Assembly: GCF_900094585.1 (NCBI RefSeq) | Contig: NZ_FMAG01000003.1 | Coordinates: 372,001 to 436,000 of the forward strand | Reading direction: 5' to 3' | Length of the DNA: 64,000 bases | Origin: Martinezella multihospitum | Lineage (GTDB): Bacteria; Pseudomonadota; Alphaproteobacteria; Rhizobiales; Rhizobiaceae | In this document: positions 51,487 to 61,098 of the stretch, piece after piece | Layout of the letters: every line of letters begins with the position of its first letter | How positions within the stretch are numbered: the first letter of the stretch is position 1 | The notes under the pieces: generated by a model | Databases searched by the model: none | Told to the model about the DNA's origin: nothing | What the model saw: only the letters and a program-made list of their open reading frames with translations | Program-made: the position numbers and the translations under genes

Positions 51487-52530
51487 TCAGACCTTCAGTT
51501 CGCGCCGTTCAACTTCAGTCACCATGGCAAGATCCAGCACGCGCTGCAAGTTGGCAGCGTGTCTGAAGCTCGGGTCCTGGCTGCTGCCGGTCATGACAGC
51601 CTCGGCAAAGCGCTGATAGTTGGTCGGGACCGGCGGTACTTCCAGCACCCTCCACGTCGCCGTTTCCGTGTCATCGCCAAGGCAACCCCGCAGTTCCGAG
51701 CCGTTCGGGCTGTGGGAGACTTCCAGGCCGCCGCGCTCGCCATAGATGCGAAGCTTCAGCTCGTTGAGATGCCCAGTCGCCCAGCGGCTCGCATGCACGA
51801 CGCCAAGCGCGCCGTTGGCGAAGTCGACCGACATCGAGAAACTGTCATTCGCATCGAGCGTATATTCGCCGATGCGCTCGCCCGGCGCCTTGGCGAAAGT
51901 CTTCAAGCGGGCGAAGACGTGATCGATATCGGTCGCTGCGCCATAAGCGGCGAAGTCGAGGATATGGATGCCGATATCGCCGAGAACGCCGTTCGAGCCG
52001 TGCCCGGTCGACAGACGCCAAAGCCACTTGGACTCGCTGCGCCAATCGCCCCAGGCCTTGGAGACGAGCCAGCTCTGCAGGTAGGACGCCTCCACATGCT
52101 TGACCGTGCCAATCTCGCCCGAAATCACCATCTCGCGCGCCTTCTGCAGCTGCGCGACATTGCGATAGGTCAGGTTGACCATGTTGACGACCCCTGCCCT
52201 TTCGGCAGCTTCCGTCATCTCCAGTGCCTTTTCATAGTTCTCCGCGAGAGGCTTCTCGCAGAGAACATGCTTGCCGGCGGCAAGCAGCGGTAGGGTCGTT
52301 GGATGGTGTGCCTTGTCCGGCGTGACGTTAGTCGCCGCATCGAACTCACCCCAGGCCAATGCCTCGTCGAGCGACGAGAAACGCTTCTTGATATCGAACG
52401 TATCGCAGAAGGCGGTGAGCCTCGTCGCATCCGTATCGACGGCGCCGACGATTTCGACGCCAGGAATGCGGGCGAAATGCTCCACATGGTTCTTCGCCAT
52501 GCCGCCCGTGCCAACTACTATGAGACGCAT
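51487..52530 (-). CDS. Gfo/Idh/MocA family dehydrogenase (ThuB-like)
   Basis: A 347-residue oxidoreductase. The NAD(P) site is RLIVVGTGGMAKNHVEHF and the catalytic-Lys motif HVLCEKPLAENYE. It follows the ThuA-domain gene by eight bases. In Sinorhizobium meliloti thuA and thuB (a Gfo/Idh-type protein) work together in trehalose and related disaccharide utilisation through 3-keto intermediates; the pairing here suggests the same type of reaction. Substrate not proven. Confidence 0.85.
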   Translation of the reverse strand: MRLIVVGTGGMAKNHVEHFARIPGVEIVGAVDTDATRLTAFCDTFDIKKRFSSLDEALAWGEFDAATNVTPDKAHHPTTLPLLAAGKHVLCEKPLAENYEKALEMTEAAERAGVVNMVNLTYRNVAQLQKAREMVISGEIGTVKHVEASYLQSWLVSKAWGDWRSESKWLWRLSTGHGSNGVLGDIGIHILDFAAYGAATDIDHVFARLKTFAKAPGERIGEYTLDANDSFSMSVDFANGALGVVHASRWATGHLNELKLRIYGERGGLEVSHSPNGSELRGCLGDDTETATWRVLEVPPVPTNYQRFAEAVMTGSSQDPSFRHAANLQRVLDLAMVTEVERRELKV

Positions 52531-52538
52531 CTGATACC

Positions 52539-53324
52539 TCAGCGATAACCGGCTTCGCCGGCTTGGTGCAGTTTCGGGCCGCGTTCGACGATCGGCTCCA
52601 GTGCCTTTTCGACCGGCACATTCGGTGCATCATGGATGCTGGCCTGGGTGCCGAGCGGGTTATAGGCCCACTTCACGGAATTGATCAGAACCTTCTGAAC
52701 CGTACCGTTGTGATAGGTCGGATAGGTCTCGTGACCGGGGCGGAAATAGAAGATATTGCCGGCACCGCGGCGCCAGGTCATGCCCGAGCGGAAGACCTCG
52801 CCGCCCTGGAACCAGGAGATGAATACGGTTTCCAGCGGTTCCGGAACGGAGAACTGCTCGCCGTACATTTCCTCATTCTCGAGCTCGAAATGCTCGCCGA
52901 GACCGGCTGCGATCGGGTGACGGGGATTGATGACCCAGAGACGCTCACGCTCGCCGGCTTCGCGCCACTTCAGCGCGCAGGGCGTGCCCATCAGTCGCTT
53001 GAACACCTTGGAGAAATGGCCGGAATGCAGGACGATGAGGCCCATGCCTTCCCACACGCGCTTGGCGACACGCTCGACGATCTCGTCCTTGACGGCGCCG
53101 TGATCCTTGTGACCCCACCACAGAAGCACGTCGGTATCTTTCAGACGGGCTTCGCTGAGGCCGTGCTCCGGCTCCTGCAACGTTGCAGTGGTTGCCTCGA
53201 TGCCTGCATCGGCATTCAGCGCCTTGGCGATGGTGTTGTGCATGCCCTCCGGATAGATCTCGGCGACGACCTTGTTTGTCTGCTCATGAATGTTCTCGCC
53301 CCAAACGACGGCACGAATAGTCAT
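52539..53324 (-). CDS. ThuA domain protein (trehalose utilisation family)
   Basis: A 261-residue protein starting [20 protein letters not shown]. The family landmarks are [38 protein letters not shown] and [19 protein letters not shown]. ThuA proteins have a class I glutamine-amidotransferase-like fold; their exact reaction is unsettled, but they take part in breakdown of trehalose-type sugars. Two LacI-type operator sequences lie in the 165-base gap upstream. Confidence 0.9.
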   Translation of the reverse strand: MTIRAVVWGENIHEQTNKVVAEIYPEGMHNTIAKALNADAGIEATTATLQEPEHGLSEARLKDTDVLLWWGHKDHGAVKDEIVERVAKRVWEGMGLIVLHSGHFSKVFKRLMGTPCALKWREAGERERLWVINPRHPIAAGLGEHFELENEEMYGEQFSVPEPLETVFISWFQGGEVFRSGMTWRRGAGNIFYFRPGHETYPTYHNGTVQKVLINSVKWAYNPLGTQASIHDAPNVPVEKALEPIVERGPKLHQAGEAGYR

Positions 53325-53368
53325 TACGGCACTCCTCTGATACCATTGGGATTGAATAGGTTATGCGA

Positions 53369-53384
53369 TCCAAAGCGCTTTGGA
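53369..53384. promoter_or_regulatory. LacI-type operator upstream of the thuA-like gene
   Basis: TCCAAAGCGCTTTGGA is a perfect 16-base palindrome with the central CG step typical of LacI/GalR operators, 45 bases before the thuA-like start. Confidence 0.72.
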
Positions 53385-53439
53385 AAAGCGCCGTATTTCA
53401 AGCCTCCATCAAGCCTATCCAGCGCAAGACATAATGCGT

Positions 53440-53453
53440 TCAAAGCGATTTGA
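53440..53453. promoter_or_regulatory. Second LacI-type operator upstream of the thuA-like gene
   Basis: TCAAAGCGATTTGA has the same AAAGCG core and near-symmetry as the first site, about 70 bases farther upstream. Two sites at this spacing would permit looping. Confidence 0.55.
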
Positions 53454-53489
53454 CAAAGCCAAAAACAACCATGAACAACACCTCTGTTT

Positions 53490-53831
53490 TCAGTGCGACA
53501 CGGACTTTGAAAAGAGGTTGACGACGAGCACGCCGGCAATAATCAGCCCAAGGCCGATGATGGCGGCGAGATCGAGTTTCTGGCGGAAAAGCACCACGCC
53601 CACCATCGAAATCAGCACGATGCCGAGCGCGCTCCAGATGGCATAGGCGATGCCTACCGGAATGACCCGCAACGTTACCGAAAGGCAATAGAACGCCGCC
53701 GCATAGCAGACCACCAGAACGACCGTCGGGCCGAGGCGGGTGAACTGCTGTGACATCTGCAATGCCGTCGTGCCGATCACTTCGAGCACGATCGCGACCA
53801 GCAGCATTGCATAGACCGATGCGTTCGCCAT
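53490..53831 (-). CDS. Small multidrug resistance (SMR/EmrE-type) transporter
   Basis: A 113-residue protein with four membrane spans. The essential Glu is E17 in VAIVLEVIGTTALQMS, and the family text IPVGIAYAIWSALGIVLI and GLIIAGVLVVNLFS follow. SMR pumps act as antiparallel dimers exporting cations with protons. It lies 19 bases downstream of a TetR regulator on the same strand. Confidence 0.92.
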   Translation of the reverse strand: MANASVYAMLLVAIVLEVIGTTALQMSQQFTRLGPTVVLVVCYAAAFYCLSVTLRVIPVGIAYAIWSALGIVLISMVGVVLFRQKLDLAAIIGLGLIIAGVLVVNLFSKSVSH

Positions 53832-53850
53832 TCCATTATCTCCGATAGGG

Positions 53851-54414
53851 TTAGAGCTGTGTGAGCTCGATCAGCCGGTCGATCAGCCTTTGACGGGCGC
53901 TCTCGTCCATGTCCTGGCTGCCGAGCAGGTCGGCAAGCCAGATCCCATCGGCCGCCAGTCTGACGATTGCCGCATCCACCGAGGAATCCGTGCCGACATA
54001 TTCTTCGCTGCGTTCGCGTACCCACTCGTGCCACCGCTGCCGCAATTGTGGCTCGGTGAGCAGCACCATCGTCACCTGTGCCCAATCCTTCGTACCCTGC
54101 GGCTGATCGCGCAGGGCCAGGCAGGCATGCAGGTAAGCGCGGGTAAAGCGGCCATGCGGCAGCGGATCGGCGCGCATCGCTTCCTCGATTGCAGCGTCCA
54201 GCCGCTCCAGCAGGCTATCGAACAGTGCTTCCAGAAGCATGTTCTTGCTGGGGAAATGATGCAGCAAACCACCCTTGCTGACACCGGATGCGCCGGAAAC
54301 GGCATCCAGCGTCACCGCCGTCATTCCCTTTTCGGAAGCAAGACGCGCCGCGACCTCCAGCAATTGCTGGCGGACGAACAAGGGCTGCTTCTTCCTATGG
54401 TGCGCAGTGGACAT
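53851..54414 (-). CDS. TetR family repressor of the SMR gene
   Basis: A 187-residue protein. The N-terminal helix-turn-helix is VTLDAVSGASGVSKGGLLHHF, the most diagnostic part of the TetR family, and the C-terminal helical domain contains a conserved W-region (GIWLADLLGSQDM). It presumably represses itself and the emrE-like gene downstream, and releases DNA upon binding a cationic drug. Confidence 0.9.
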   Translation of the reverse strand: MSTAHHRKKQPLFVRQQLLEVAARLASEKGMTAVTLDAVSGASGVSKGGLLHHFPSKNMLLEALFDSLLERLDAAIEEAMRADPLPHGRFTRAYLHACLALRDQPQGTKDWAQVTMVLLTEPQLRQRWHEWVRERSEEYVGTDSSVDAAIVRLAADGIWLADLLGSQDMDESARQRLIDRLIELTQL

Positions 54415-54509
54415 GGTGACATAACATACCAGTTGGACGGTTTCGTCAACGCTCTAATCGGTGATGTCTAGGTCTAATTGTTTGTGGATGATCTCGTGTC
54501 GTTTCCTCC

Positions 54510-55598
54510 TCAGTTTACGGAATGATGAGCCGCATCCTTCTCGTCGAAGATGCTGACCTTGGTTGCCTCGACGGCGAAGGCGATCGGCGAGCCGGTCGTA
54601 ATCGTCGTCATGCCGGGATCGGTGCCGATGATCTTCGAACCATCCTTGAGCCGGACGTGAACGAGCGAGCGGTCACCGAGGCGCTCAACCGTCTCGACCT
54701 GGCCGCCAATATCGCCTTTCTCGGCTGTCGTCACGACCAGATGCTCCGGGCGGATACCGAGCGTCAGCCCGGAATTCGCAAGGCCGTTGAGCGCGACAGC
54801 CGTTTTGATGATCGAGCCATCCGGCAAGGTCGCCGTCGCCAGTCCGCCCGCTTCATTCAGGCCCGCTATGTTGATAAAGTTCATGCCGGGTGAGCCGACG
54901 AACTGGGCGACATAGCGCGTCGCCGGACGCGTGTAGATCTCGACGGGGGTCGCCACCTGCTCGATCTTCTTGTTGTTGAGCAGCACGATACGGTCGGCGA
55001 GCGTCATCGCTTCCACCTGGTCGTGCGTCACGAACACCATCGTCGCGCCCAGCCGCTCATGCAGTTGCGCAAGCTCGACGCGTGTGCGCGTGCGCAGGCC
55101 GGCATCTAGGTTGGAAAGCGGCTCGTCGAAGAGGAAGACATCGGGCTCGCGCACGATGGCGCGGCCGATCGCGACGCGCTGGCGCTGGCCGCCCGAGAGT
55201 GCCGAGGGCTTGCGATCCAGCAGATGCGGCATTTCGAGGATCTTCGCAGCCTCTTCGATGCGTCTGTCGATCTCGGCCTTCGGCGTCTTGATGTTGCGCA
55301 GACCGAAAGACATGTTGTCTCGAACGGTCATGTGCGGATAGAGCGCGTAGGATTGGAAGACCATCGACACGCCGCGCTCGCCAGGCGGCAGCTGGTCGAC
55401 GCGCTTTCCGCCGATCCAGATCTCGCCGCTGGTGATCGACTCCAGGCCAGCGATCATGCGCAGCAATGTCGACTTGCCACAGCCAGAGCCGCCGAGGAAG
55501 ACGACGAATTCGCCGCGCTCGATCGTCAGATCGATGTCGTTCAGAACCTGCACGGCACCAAAATGCTTGGTGAGAGATTTGATATTGATACCTGCCAC
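54510..55598 (-). CDS. Sugar ABC transporter ATP-binding protein (MalK/UgpC type)
   Basis: A 362-residue ATPase. Walker A is GGSGCGKSTLLRM, the signature LSGGQRQRVAIGR, Walker B FLFDEPLSNLD and the switch His in FVTHDQVEAMTLADR. The last 110 residues are the TOBE/OB regulatory region (LGIRPEHL). It ends the importer gene set (binding protein, two permeases, ATPase) of the carbohydrate locus. Confidence 0.93.
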   Translation of the reverse strand: MAGINIKSLTKHFGAVQVLNDIDLTIERGEFVVFLGGSGCGKSTLLRMIAGLESITSGEIWIGGKRVDQLPPGERGVSMVFQSYALYPHMTVRDNMSFGLRNIKTPKAEIDRRIEEAAKILEMPHLLDRKPSALSGGQRQRVAIGRAIVREPDVFLFDEPLSNLDAGLRTRTRVELAQLHERLGATMVFVTHDQVEAMTLADRIVLLNNKKIEQVATPVEIYTRPATRYVAQFVGSPGMNFINIAGLNEAGGLATATLPDGSIIKTAVALNGLANSGLTLGIRPEHLVVTTAEKGDIGGQVETVERLGDRSLVHVRLKDGSKIIGTDPGMTTITTGSPIAFAVEATKVSIFDEKDAAHHSVN

Positions 55599-55690
55599 TT
55601 TACGCCTCCTGCGGAAAAATCGAATTCATCGAACTTGCCATTCATCGCGCCCCGCCCGGCAGCTGTCGCCGAACGGAGCTTCCGCATTGG

Positions 55691-56566
55691 TTATTTGACG
55701 GCACCTACCGCGACACCGCGCGTCAGGGTCCGCTGGAAAATCAGGAAGAAGATGATCGTAGGTGTTATGCCGAGCAGCGAGGCCGCGGCAATTGCCGTCG
55801 GGTCCTGGGTATTGGCGCCCGACAGCACGCCCATGGCGACGGAGACCGTCTGGTTGTTGTTGGAAACGAGGAATACCAGCGGGATCAGAAACTCGTTCCA
55901 GGTCCAGATGAAGAAGAAGGTCGCAAGCACTGCAAGCGTCGGCCTGAGCACCGGCACGATCACCATCCAGAGGATCTGCCAGCGGCTGGCATTGTCGATC
56001 TGCGCCGCCTCGATGATCTCGCGCGGAAATGTCGACATGACGGACGAGAGCAGGTAGGTGCCGAAAGCCGTGTGCAGGACGCCGATGATCAGGATCACCG
56101 ACAGCATCGAATCGAACAGGCCGACCTGCTTGGCCATGTAATAGAGCGGATAGACCAGCGCTTCCTGCGGCGCCATGATCGCAATCAGCAGGATTACCAG
56201 CAATGCCTGGCCGCCGCGCACCCGGCCGATGCCGATGGCATAGGCATTGAGCAGGCTGAGAACAACGGCCAGAATCGCCGTGCATCCGCTGATGAGAATG
56301 CTGTTGAACAGCTTGCGCGGGAAATCGACAGTCGCCCAGAAGTTCTTGAGCGCCGTCAGATCAAAGCTCTGTGGAAACGCGAGCGGACCGTTGGCGGCAT
56401 AGTCGGAAGGCGTCTTGATGGCATTGAAGGCCGCCAGGAAGAACGGAAAGAGCGTGCCTGCGAGGAAAACCAGCAGGATGGCCAGAACGATCCAGCGGCC
56501 GAAACCCGTCTTCCGACGATGATCGGTCGAAGCGACCGAGGCAGAGATCGAAGACGTAACCGTCAT
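55691..56566 (-). CDS. Sugar ABC transporter permease, MalG type
   Basis: The ATG at 56566 gives 291 residues and lies one base after the stop of the upstream permease gene. There are six membrane spans and the EAA loop EIIEAAQIDNASRWQILWMV that contacts the ATPase. Longer in-frame starts fall in the other permease and are rejected. Typical carbohydrate uptake permease of the CUT1 group. Confidence 0.92.
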   Translation of the reverse strand: MTVTSSISASVASTDHRRKTGFGRWIVLAILLVFLAGTLFPFFLAAFNAIKTPSDYAANGPLAFPQSFDLTALKNFWATVDFPRKLFNSILISGCTAILAVVLSLLNAYAIGIGRVRGGQALLVILLIAIMAPQEALVYPLYYMAKQVGLFDSMLSVILIIGVLHTAFGTYLLSSVMSTFPREIIEAAQIDNASRWQILWMVIVPVLRPTLAVLATFFFIWTWNEFLIPLVFLVSNNNQTVSVAMGVLSGANTQDPTAIAAASLLGITPTIIFFLIFQRTLTRGVAVGAVK

Positions 56567-56567
56567 G

Positions 56568-57473
56568 TCAGTGCCCTCCCTCGGTTTGCTTCGATTGCAT
56601 GCGCAGGAAAACGACACCGAGTATGATCGTCATGACCGTCTGCAGGGTTGCGATCGCCGCGGCATAGCCGACGCGGTTCGTCGTAAAGAAGTGATAGTAG
56701 GACAGATAGGACGGCACCGTCGTCGCGTTGTCCGGCCCACCCGAGGTCAAGACGTAGATCGGCGCAAAGACCTTGAGTGCCGCGATCAGCGTCGTGAGTG
56801 CAACGACAAAGATTTCGGGCATCAGCATCGGGATAGTAATGGAGCGAAAACGGCCGAACCAGCTCGCATTGTCGAGTTCGGCAGCTTCGTAGAGCGAAGG
56901 ATCGACGCGCGCCAATCCGGACATGAAGACAACAAGGCAATAGCCGACCTGGACCCAGACGATGACGGCCGAAACCGCCCAGAGCGCATAGCTTGCATCC
57001 CCCAGCCAGTTCTTCGCCATGAAATCGAGGCCGATCGCCTTCAGCACGGCATTGATGATGCCGATGGGATTGAGAATCCATGCCCACAACACGCCGGCGG
57101 CGGTCAGCGGCAGAATCTGCGGCAGGTAAAAGCCTGCGCGAAAGAAGCTCGACCATGTCTCGCCGAATTGCGCACTGATATAGTCGAACAGCACTGCCGC
57201 CAGCACCAGCCCCAAAAGGATGGGCACGATCGTCATCGAGATGATGAACAGAAGCGTATGCTGAATGGAGCCCCAGAAAGCGGTATCCTGAAGCAGCCTG
57301 GCATAGTTTTCCAGACCGACGTAACGCGGCGGGATGACGCCGCCCTTCCACGTGGTGAAGCTGATCGCGAAATTGGCAATCAGCGGAACAAGCACGATAA
57401 GAACAAACCCCAGCACGCCGGGAATCATGTAGAGATAGTACCCCGCCCTGCCGGCGCTCTTCGACTTATCCAT
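56568..57473 (-). CDS. Sugar ABC transporter permease, MalF type
   Basis: A 301-residue permease with six or seven spans and the EAA motif SLYEAAELDNASWFGRFRSI. It has the short N-terminus of CUT1 rhizobial permeases. It lies 71 bases downstream of the binding protein gene and one base from the MalG-type partner. Confidence 0.92.
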   Translation of the reverse strand: MDKSKSAGRAGYYLYMIPGVLGFVLIVLVPLIANFAISFTTWKGGVIPPRYVGLENYARLLQDTAFWGSIQHTLLFIISMTIVPILLGLVLAAVLFDYISAQFGETWSSFFRAGFYLPQILPLTAAGVLWAWILNPIGIINAVLKAIGLDFMAKNWLGDASYALWAVSAVIVWVQVGYCLVVFMSGLARVDPSLYEAAELDNASWFGRFRSITIPMLMPEIFVVALTTLIAALKVFAPIYVLTSGGPDNATTVPSYLSYYHFFTTNRVGYAAAIATLQTVMTIILGVVFLRMQSKQTEGGH

Positions 57474-57544
57474 CGAAATCCTCCAGTCCGATACGGCAAG
57501 GCGGCATGAAAGCCGTCTTGCCGTTGTGATTGTCGCCGATGGTG

Positions 57545-58813
57545 TTATTGCGCTGCCTGCACGTCGTCATAGGCCTTCTTCAGGCGCGCCACGAACTGAT
57601 CAGGCGTGGTCGAACCGTTGACCAGGCCGGTGGTGGCCTGGATCAGCAGTTCGTAGTAGCCAGGCACCGGCCAATCCGGGTAGAAGCCGAGACCGCCCTT
57701 GCTGGAGATCTGGTTGAAGAGTTCGACATTGCGCTTGCCGACTTCGTCGGTAACCGTGGCCGGATCGGCGGCAATGGCAACGCCACCGAGATTGGCCTGC
57801 AGGTTCTGGTTTTCCTTGCTCAAGACAAGATCGATGAACTCGTAGGAGAGATCCTTGTTCTTGGCGCTCTTGGGCACCATGAACAGGTTGCCGGTTGAAC
57901 CCACGCTGTACTTCGAGGTCGGGAAGATGAACTGGCTCCACTTGAAGTTCTTGATTGAACTCGCGAAGTTGCCGTTGTTCCAGGTGCCGCTGACGAACAT
58001 CGGAGCCTTGCCCGACGAAAAGAGGTTGTCAGCGCCGCCAGTGCCCTTCAGCCCGGTCGAGTCCTTCGAAATGTAGCCCTTGCTCACCCAGTCGGCGATC
58101 TTCTGCGCGGCGAACAGGAAGGGTTTGGTATCAAGCGGCGCCTTGAGGCCCTGATAGTTCTTGACCCAGGTGTCGTCAGCCTGCGTCAGGGCCAGTGTAT
58201 AGACCAGGTGCTGTGCGTTGGAATCCACCGTACCGTAGGCAAGCGGCGTAATGCCCTTCTTCTTGAAAGTGTCCAGCGCAGCTTCGAACTCGTCCAGCGT
58301 GGTCGGCACTTTCACGCCGTTCGCCTGGAACATGTCGATATTGTAGAAAACCGAAACGAATTCGCCATAGACGGGAATGCCGATAATCGGACCGGAACCG
58401 TAGATGCCGTTCCCATCGTATTTGCTGAGCTGGCTATTGGTTTCGTTGAGGATCTTGTCCCAGCCGCGCGATTTGAATTGATCGTCGAGCGGCGTCAGCA
58501 AGCCCTGCGAGGCGACGAGACCTGCAGTGGCATTGCCCTTGTTGTATTCAAGCACATCCGGCGCCTGATCCGAATTGAGGATGAGGCTGCCAGCCTTCTG
58601 CAATTGCTCGAATGTCTTCTGTTCGAAATTGATCGTGACGTCGGGATGCTTGGCTTTCAGCTCTTCGAGCGCCTTGGTCCAAGCCTTGGCCTGCGAAGTG
58701 TCCGGGAGTTCGAACCACCAGACATTAAATGTCTTGCTCTGGGCTTGCGCCACACCGGCAGCCAACAGAAGCGACATGCCGGCTGTGATCGCCAGCTTCG
58801 AAAAAATATTCAT
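57545..58813 (-). CDS. Sugar ABC transporter substrate-binding protein (CUT1 family)
   Basis: From the ATG at 58813, with GGAGG upstream, the protein has 422 residues: signal peptide MNIFSKLAITAGMSLLLAAG with cleavage near AQA, then FNVWWFELPDTSQAKAWTKA, the usual lobe I start of the SBP_bac_1 family. Longer frames upstream are out of place. The ligand is not read from sequence; the ThuA/ThuB-like genes nearby suggest a disaccharide or sugar polyol. It is separated by 235 bases from the isomerase gene upstream. Confidence 0.9.
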   Translation of the reverse strand: MNIFSKLAITAGMSLLLAAGVAQAQSKTFNVWWFELPDTSQAKAWTKALEELKAKHPDVTINFEQKTFEQLQKAGSLILNSDQAPDVLEYNKGNATAGLVASQGLLTPLDDQFKSRGWDKILNETNSQLSKYDGNGIYGSGPIIGIPVYGEFVSVFYNIDMFQANGVKVPTTLDEFEAALDTFKKKGITPLAYGTVDSNAQHLVYTLALTQADDTWVKNYQGLKAPLDTKPFLFAAQKIADWVSKGYISKDSTGLKGTGGADNLFSSGKAPMFVSGTWNNGNFASSIKNFKWSQFIFPTSKYSVGSTGNLFMVPKSAKNKDLSYEFIDLVLSKENQNLQANLGGVAIAADPATVTDEVGKRNVELFNQISSKGGLGFYPDWPVPGYYELLIQATTGLVNGSTTPDQFVARLKKAYDDVQAAQ

Positions 58814-59048
58814 ATATTCTCCTCCACCATGCGAACCGTGACGGTATCTATCCGATGACATGGCCCGCGCTGCCATCGGCGTTTCCTCTTATCTGCACCA
58901 AGCGCCCGCCTGTCACATGGGACAAGGAGCGGACGCTCGGCAGTTCCTCCGTTTGGGTACCCGTCCTGCCCGAAACATCAGACGCTCCGGGCACTTCATT
59001 AACGCACAACTCGCCTCCTAAATCGATGCAGATTCGCAAATGCGCGCT

Positions 59049-59942
59049 TTACTCGACGAATTCACCACCCCGGCTTCTCTTGAGATAGTTCAGGCCGTGA
59101 ACCTGGCCAGTCATTTCGAGCGCATCGCGATAAACCGGATCATGCCAGCCTTCGATATCGATCGAACCGGACCAGCCGGCGAGGCGCAGCTCGGAGATAA
59201 TGTCGGTCCAGTTGCTGTCGCCAAAGCCCGGCGTGCGCATGAAGACGAACTTCTCCTTGCCGAAGATGCCATGCTCCTTGATGACGTCCCAGCGGATCGT
59301 CGCGTCCTTGCCGTGGACGTGGAAAATCTTGCTTGCCCATTTGCGGATCTGCGGCAGCGGCTCGATCAGATAGACCATCTGATGGCACGGCTCCCACTCA
59401 AGGCCGAGATTGTCGTCCGGGGTTTCGTTGAACATCAGCTCCCAGGCATCCGGATTATGCGCGATGTTCCAGTCGCCGGTTGCCCAGTTGCCATCCATGG
59501 CGCAATTTTCGAAGGCGATCTTGATGCCCTTGTCGGCGGCGCGCTTGGCAAGCTCGCTCCAGATCTGCTTATAGCGAGGCAGGCTGTCGGTGAGCGGCTT
59601 ATTGCGGATACGTCCGGTGAAGCCGGCAATGCAGGTGGCGCCGAAATGATGGGCGTTGTCGATGCAATCCTTCCAGCCCTGCAGCGTCTGCAGGTCCATC
59701 TCGCGCTCCTCGAGCGGATTGCCGAACATGCCGATGGTCGAGATGGTGATGTCGCGATCGCCGATGGCATCGCGGCAGCGCTTGCCGAGATCCGCAAGGT
59801 TCTGGCCGTTGGTGGTCTGCCAGAAGAAGGGCTCGAAGCTTTCGAAGCCAAGATCGGCGATCTTGGCGATGTTCTGGGCGGCATCCTCGTTCGTCGCCCT
59901 GATCATCGTGCCGATACGGATGGCTTTTGCCGGATTTGTCAT
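59049..59942 (-). CDS. Sugar phosphate isomerase/epimerase-like TIM-barrel protein
   Basis: The ATG at 59942 (MTNPAKAIRIGTMIRATNED) gives 297 residues; longer starts overlap the preceding dehydrogenase and are rejected. The AP-endonuclease-2 type barrel features are CIAGFTGRIRNKPLTDSLPR, IKIAFENCAMDG and LGLEWEPCHQMV, with the usual metal-binding Glu and His. It lies four bases after the dehydrogenase gene, so the two are translated as a pair and likely act on successive sugar intermediates. Confidence 0.9.
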   Translation of the reverse strand: MTNPAKAIRIGTMIRATNEDAAQNIAKIADLGFESFEPFFWQTTNGQNLADLGKRCRDAIGDRDITISTIGMFGNPLEEREMDLQTLQGWKDCIDNAHHFGATCIAGFTGRIRNKPLTDSLPRYKQIWSELAKRAADKGIKIAFENCAMDGNWATGDWNIAHNPDAWELMFNETPDDNLGLEWEPCHQMVYLIEPLPQIRKWASKIFHVHGKDATIRWDVIKEHGIFGKEKFVFMRTPGFGDSNWTDIISELRLAGWSGSIDIEGWHDPVYRDALEMTGQVHGLNYLKRSRGGEFVE

Positions 59943-59946
59943 GATG

Positions 59947-60990
59947 TCATTGTCCTTGTGCTGAAATGTCGACGCGCCGGCCGGTCTTGGCGCTCTCGAT
60001 GGCGCCCAAAACCATGGCGAGGCTGCGTATGTTGTCTTGGCTTGCGGTCTCAGGCGGCTTGCCGGTCTTGATCGCTTCGATGAAGGAGGCGATGACGCTG
60101 GCATGGCCGTGCGTCTCTTCCTCATGCTTCGGCCCGGGAACTTCGATCGGCGTGAAACCATGCAACAGGCCAGCCTCGTTGCCGGCGACGCTGGCTTCAA
60201 AACCTTCTTCTCCGTCCCAGGTCAGCATGCCCTTGCTGCCGGTCAGCCGCCATTGGCTTTCCCAGCTCGTGCGCCGGCCCTCAGCACACCAGGAGCCGCG
60301 ATAGCTGAAGACGACGTCATCGGAAAAATCGAAGAGCGCATGCGCCGAGGCGCCATGTTTGTACCAGGACCCCGCGGGGTTCTTTTCGACGCAATAGACC
60401 GAAAGCGGCACCTTGCCGGAGACGAAACGGGCGGCATCGAACGTATGGATCGCCATGTCGAGCAGCAGCACATTGTCCATTTCCTCGCGGAAACCGCCGA
60501 AATGCGGACCGAGGAAGAAATCGCAGTGGACGCCTGTGAGCTCGCCGATCGCCCCCTCCTCCACGAAGCGCCGCAGGCGACGGATGCCGGAGATGAAGCG
60601 GCGGTTCTGGATGATGGCATGGACCTTGCCAGCCTTGGCTGCCAGGTCGATCAGGGCTGCGCCCTCTGCGAGCGACGTCGCCATCGGCTTTTCGCTTAAG
60701 ACATGGCAGCCGGCCTTCAACGCCGTCGACACCACGCCGAAGCGCGCGGCCGGAATGACGATATCGAAGACCAGATCCGCCTTGGTCGCAGCAATGACCT
60801 CGGCGAGATCGGAGCCGATGACGGCACCATCGAGAGAGAATTCTTTCGCAAGGCTTTCGGCGGTCGCCCGATTGAGATCGACCAGGCCGACAATCTGAAT
60901 GGATTCGGCAAGCGCCGGCGTCGAGGCGATGGCCCTGAGCCAGCCTTTGGACATAGCTCCGCACCCGCACAAAATGGCATTAAATTTCAC
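59947..60990 (-). CDS. Gfo/Idh/MocA family dehydrogenase
   Basis: A 347-residue oxidoreductase with NAD(P) motif FNAILCGCGAMSKGWLRA and the Lys motif HVLSEKPMATSLAEG. It is the first gene of the minus-strand locus, directly after a LacI-type operator and divergent from the LacI gene. Together with the barrel isomerase it should convert an imported sugar or its keto form. Confidence 0.9.
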   Translation of the reverse strand: MKFNAILCGCGAMSKGWLRAIASTPALAESIQIVGLVDLNRATAESLAKEFSLDGAVIGSDLAEVIAATKADLVFDIVIPAARFGVVSTALKAGCHVLSEKPMATSLAEGAALIDLAAKAGKVHAIIQNRRFISGIRRLRRFVEEGAIGELTGVHCDFFLGPHFGGFREEMDNVLLLDMAIHTFDAARFVSGKVPLSVYCVEKNPAGSWYKHGASAHALFDFSDDVVFSYRGSWCAEGRRTSWESQWRLTGSKGMLTWDGEEGFEASVAGNEAGLLHGFTPIEVPGPKHEEETHGHASVIASFIEAIKTGKPPETASQDNIRSLAMVLGAIESAKTGRRVDISAQGQ

Positions 60991-61035
60991 GATGTCCTCC
61001 AGCGGGCGGTGTCTAACCCCTCATGACACGCGCTC

Positions 61036-61049
61036 CGTAAACGTTTACG
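61036..61049. promoter_or_regulatory. LacI-family operator between dehydrogenase and lacI-type genes
   Basis: CGTAAACGTTTACG is a perfect 14-base palindrome with the central CG step of LacI/GalR sites, in the 108-base gap between the divergent genes. Confidence 0.82.
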
Positions 61050-61098
61050 ATACTATGCGAAAAGATTTTCCTGTGTCAATAGAGGAGGACTACGGAAA

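Noticed and set aside
58911..58924. Near-palindrome TGTCACATGGGACA upstream of the sugar-binding protein gene
   Set aside because: Mismatch in the centre and no resemblance to the LacI-type sites of the locus.
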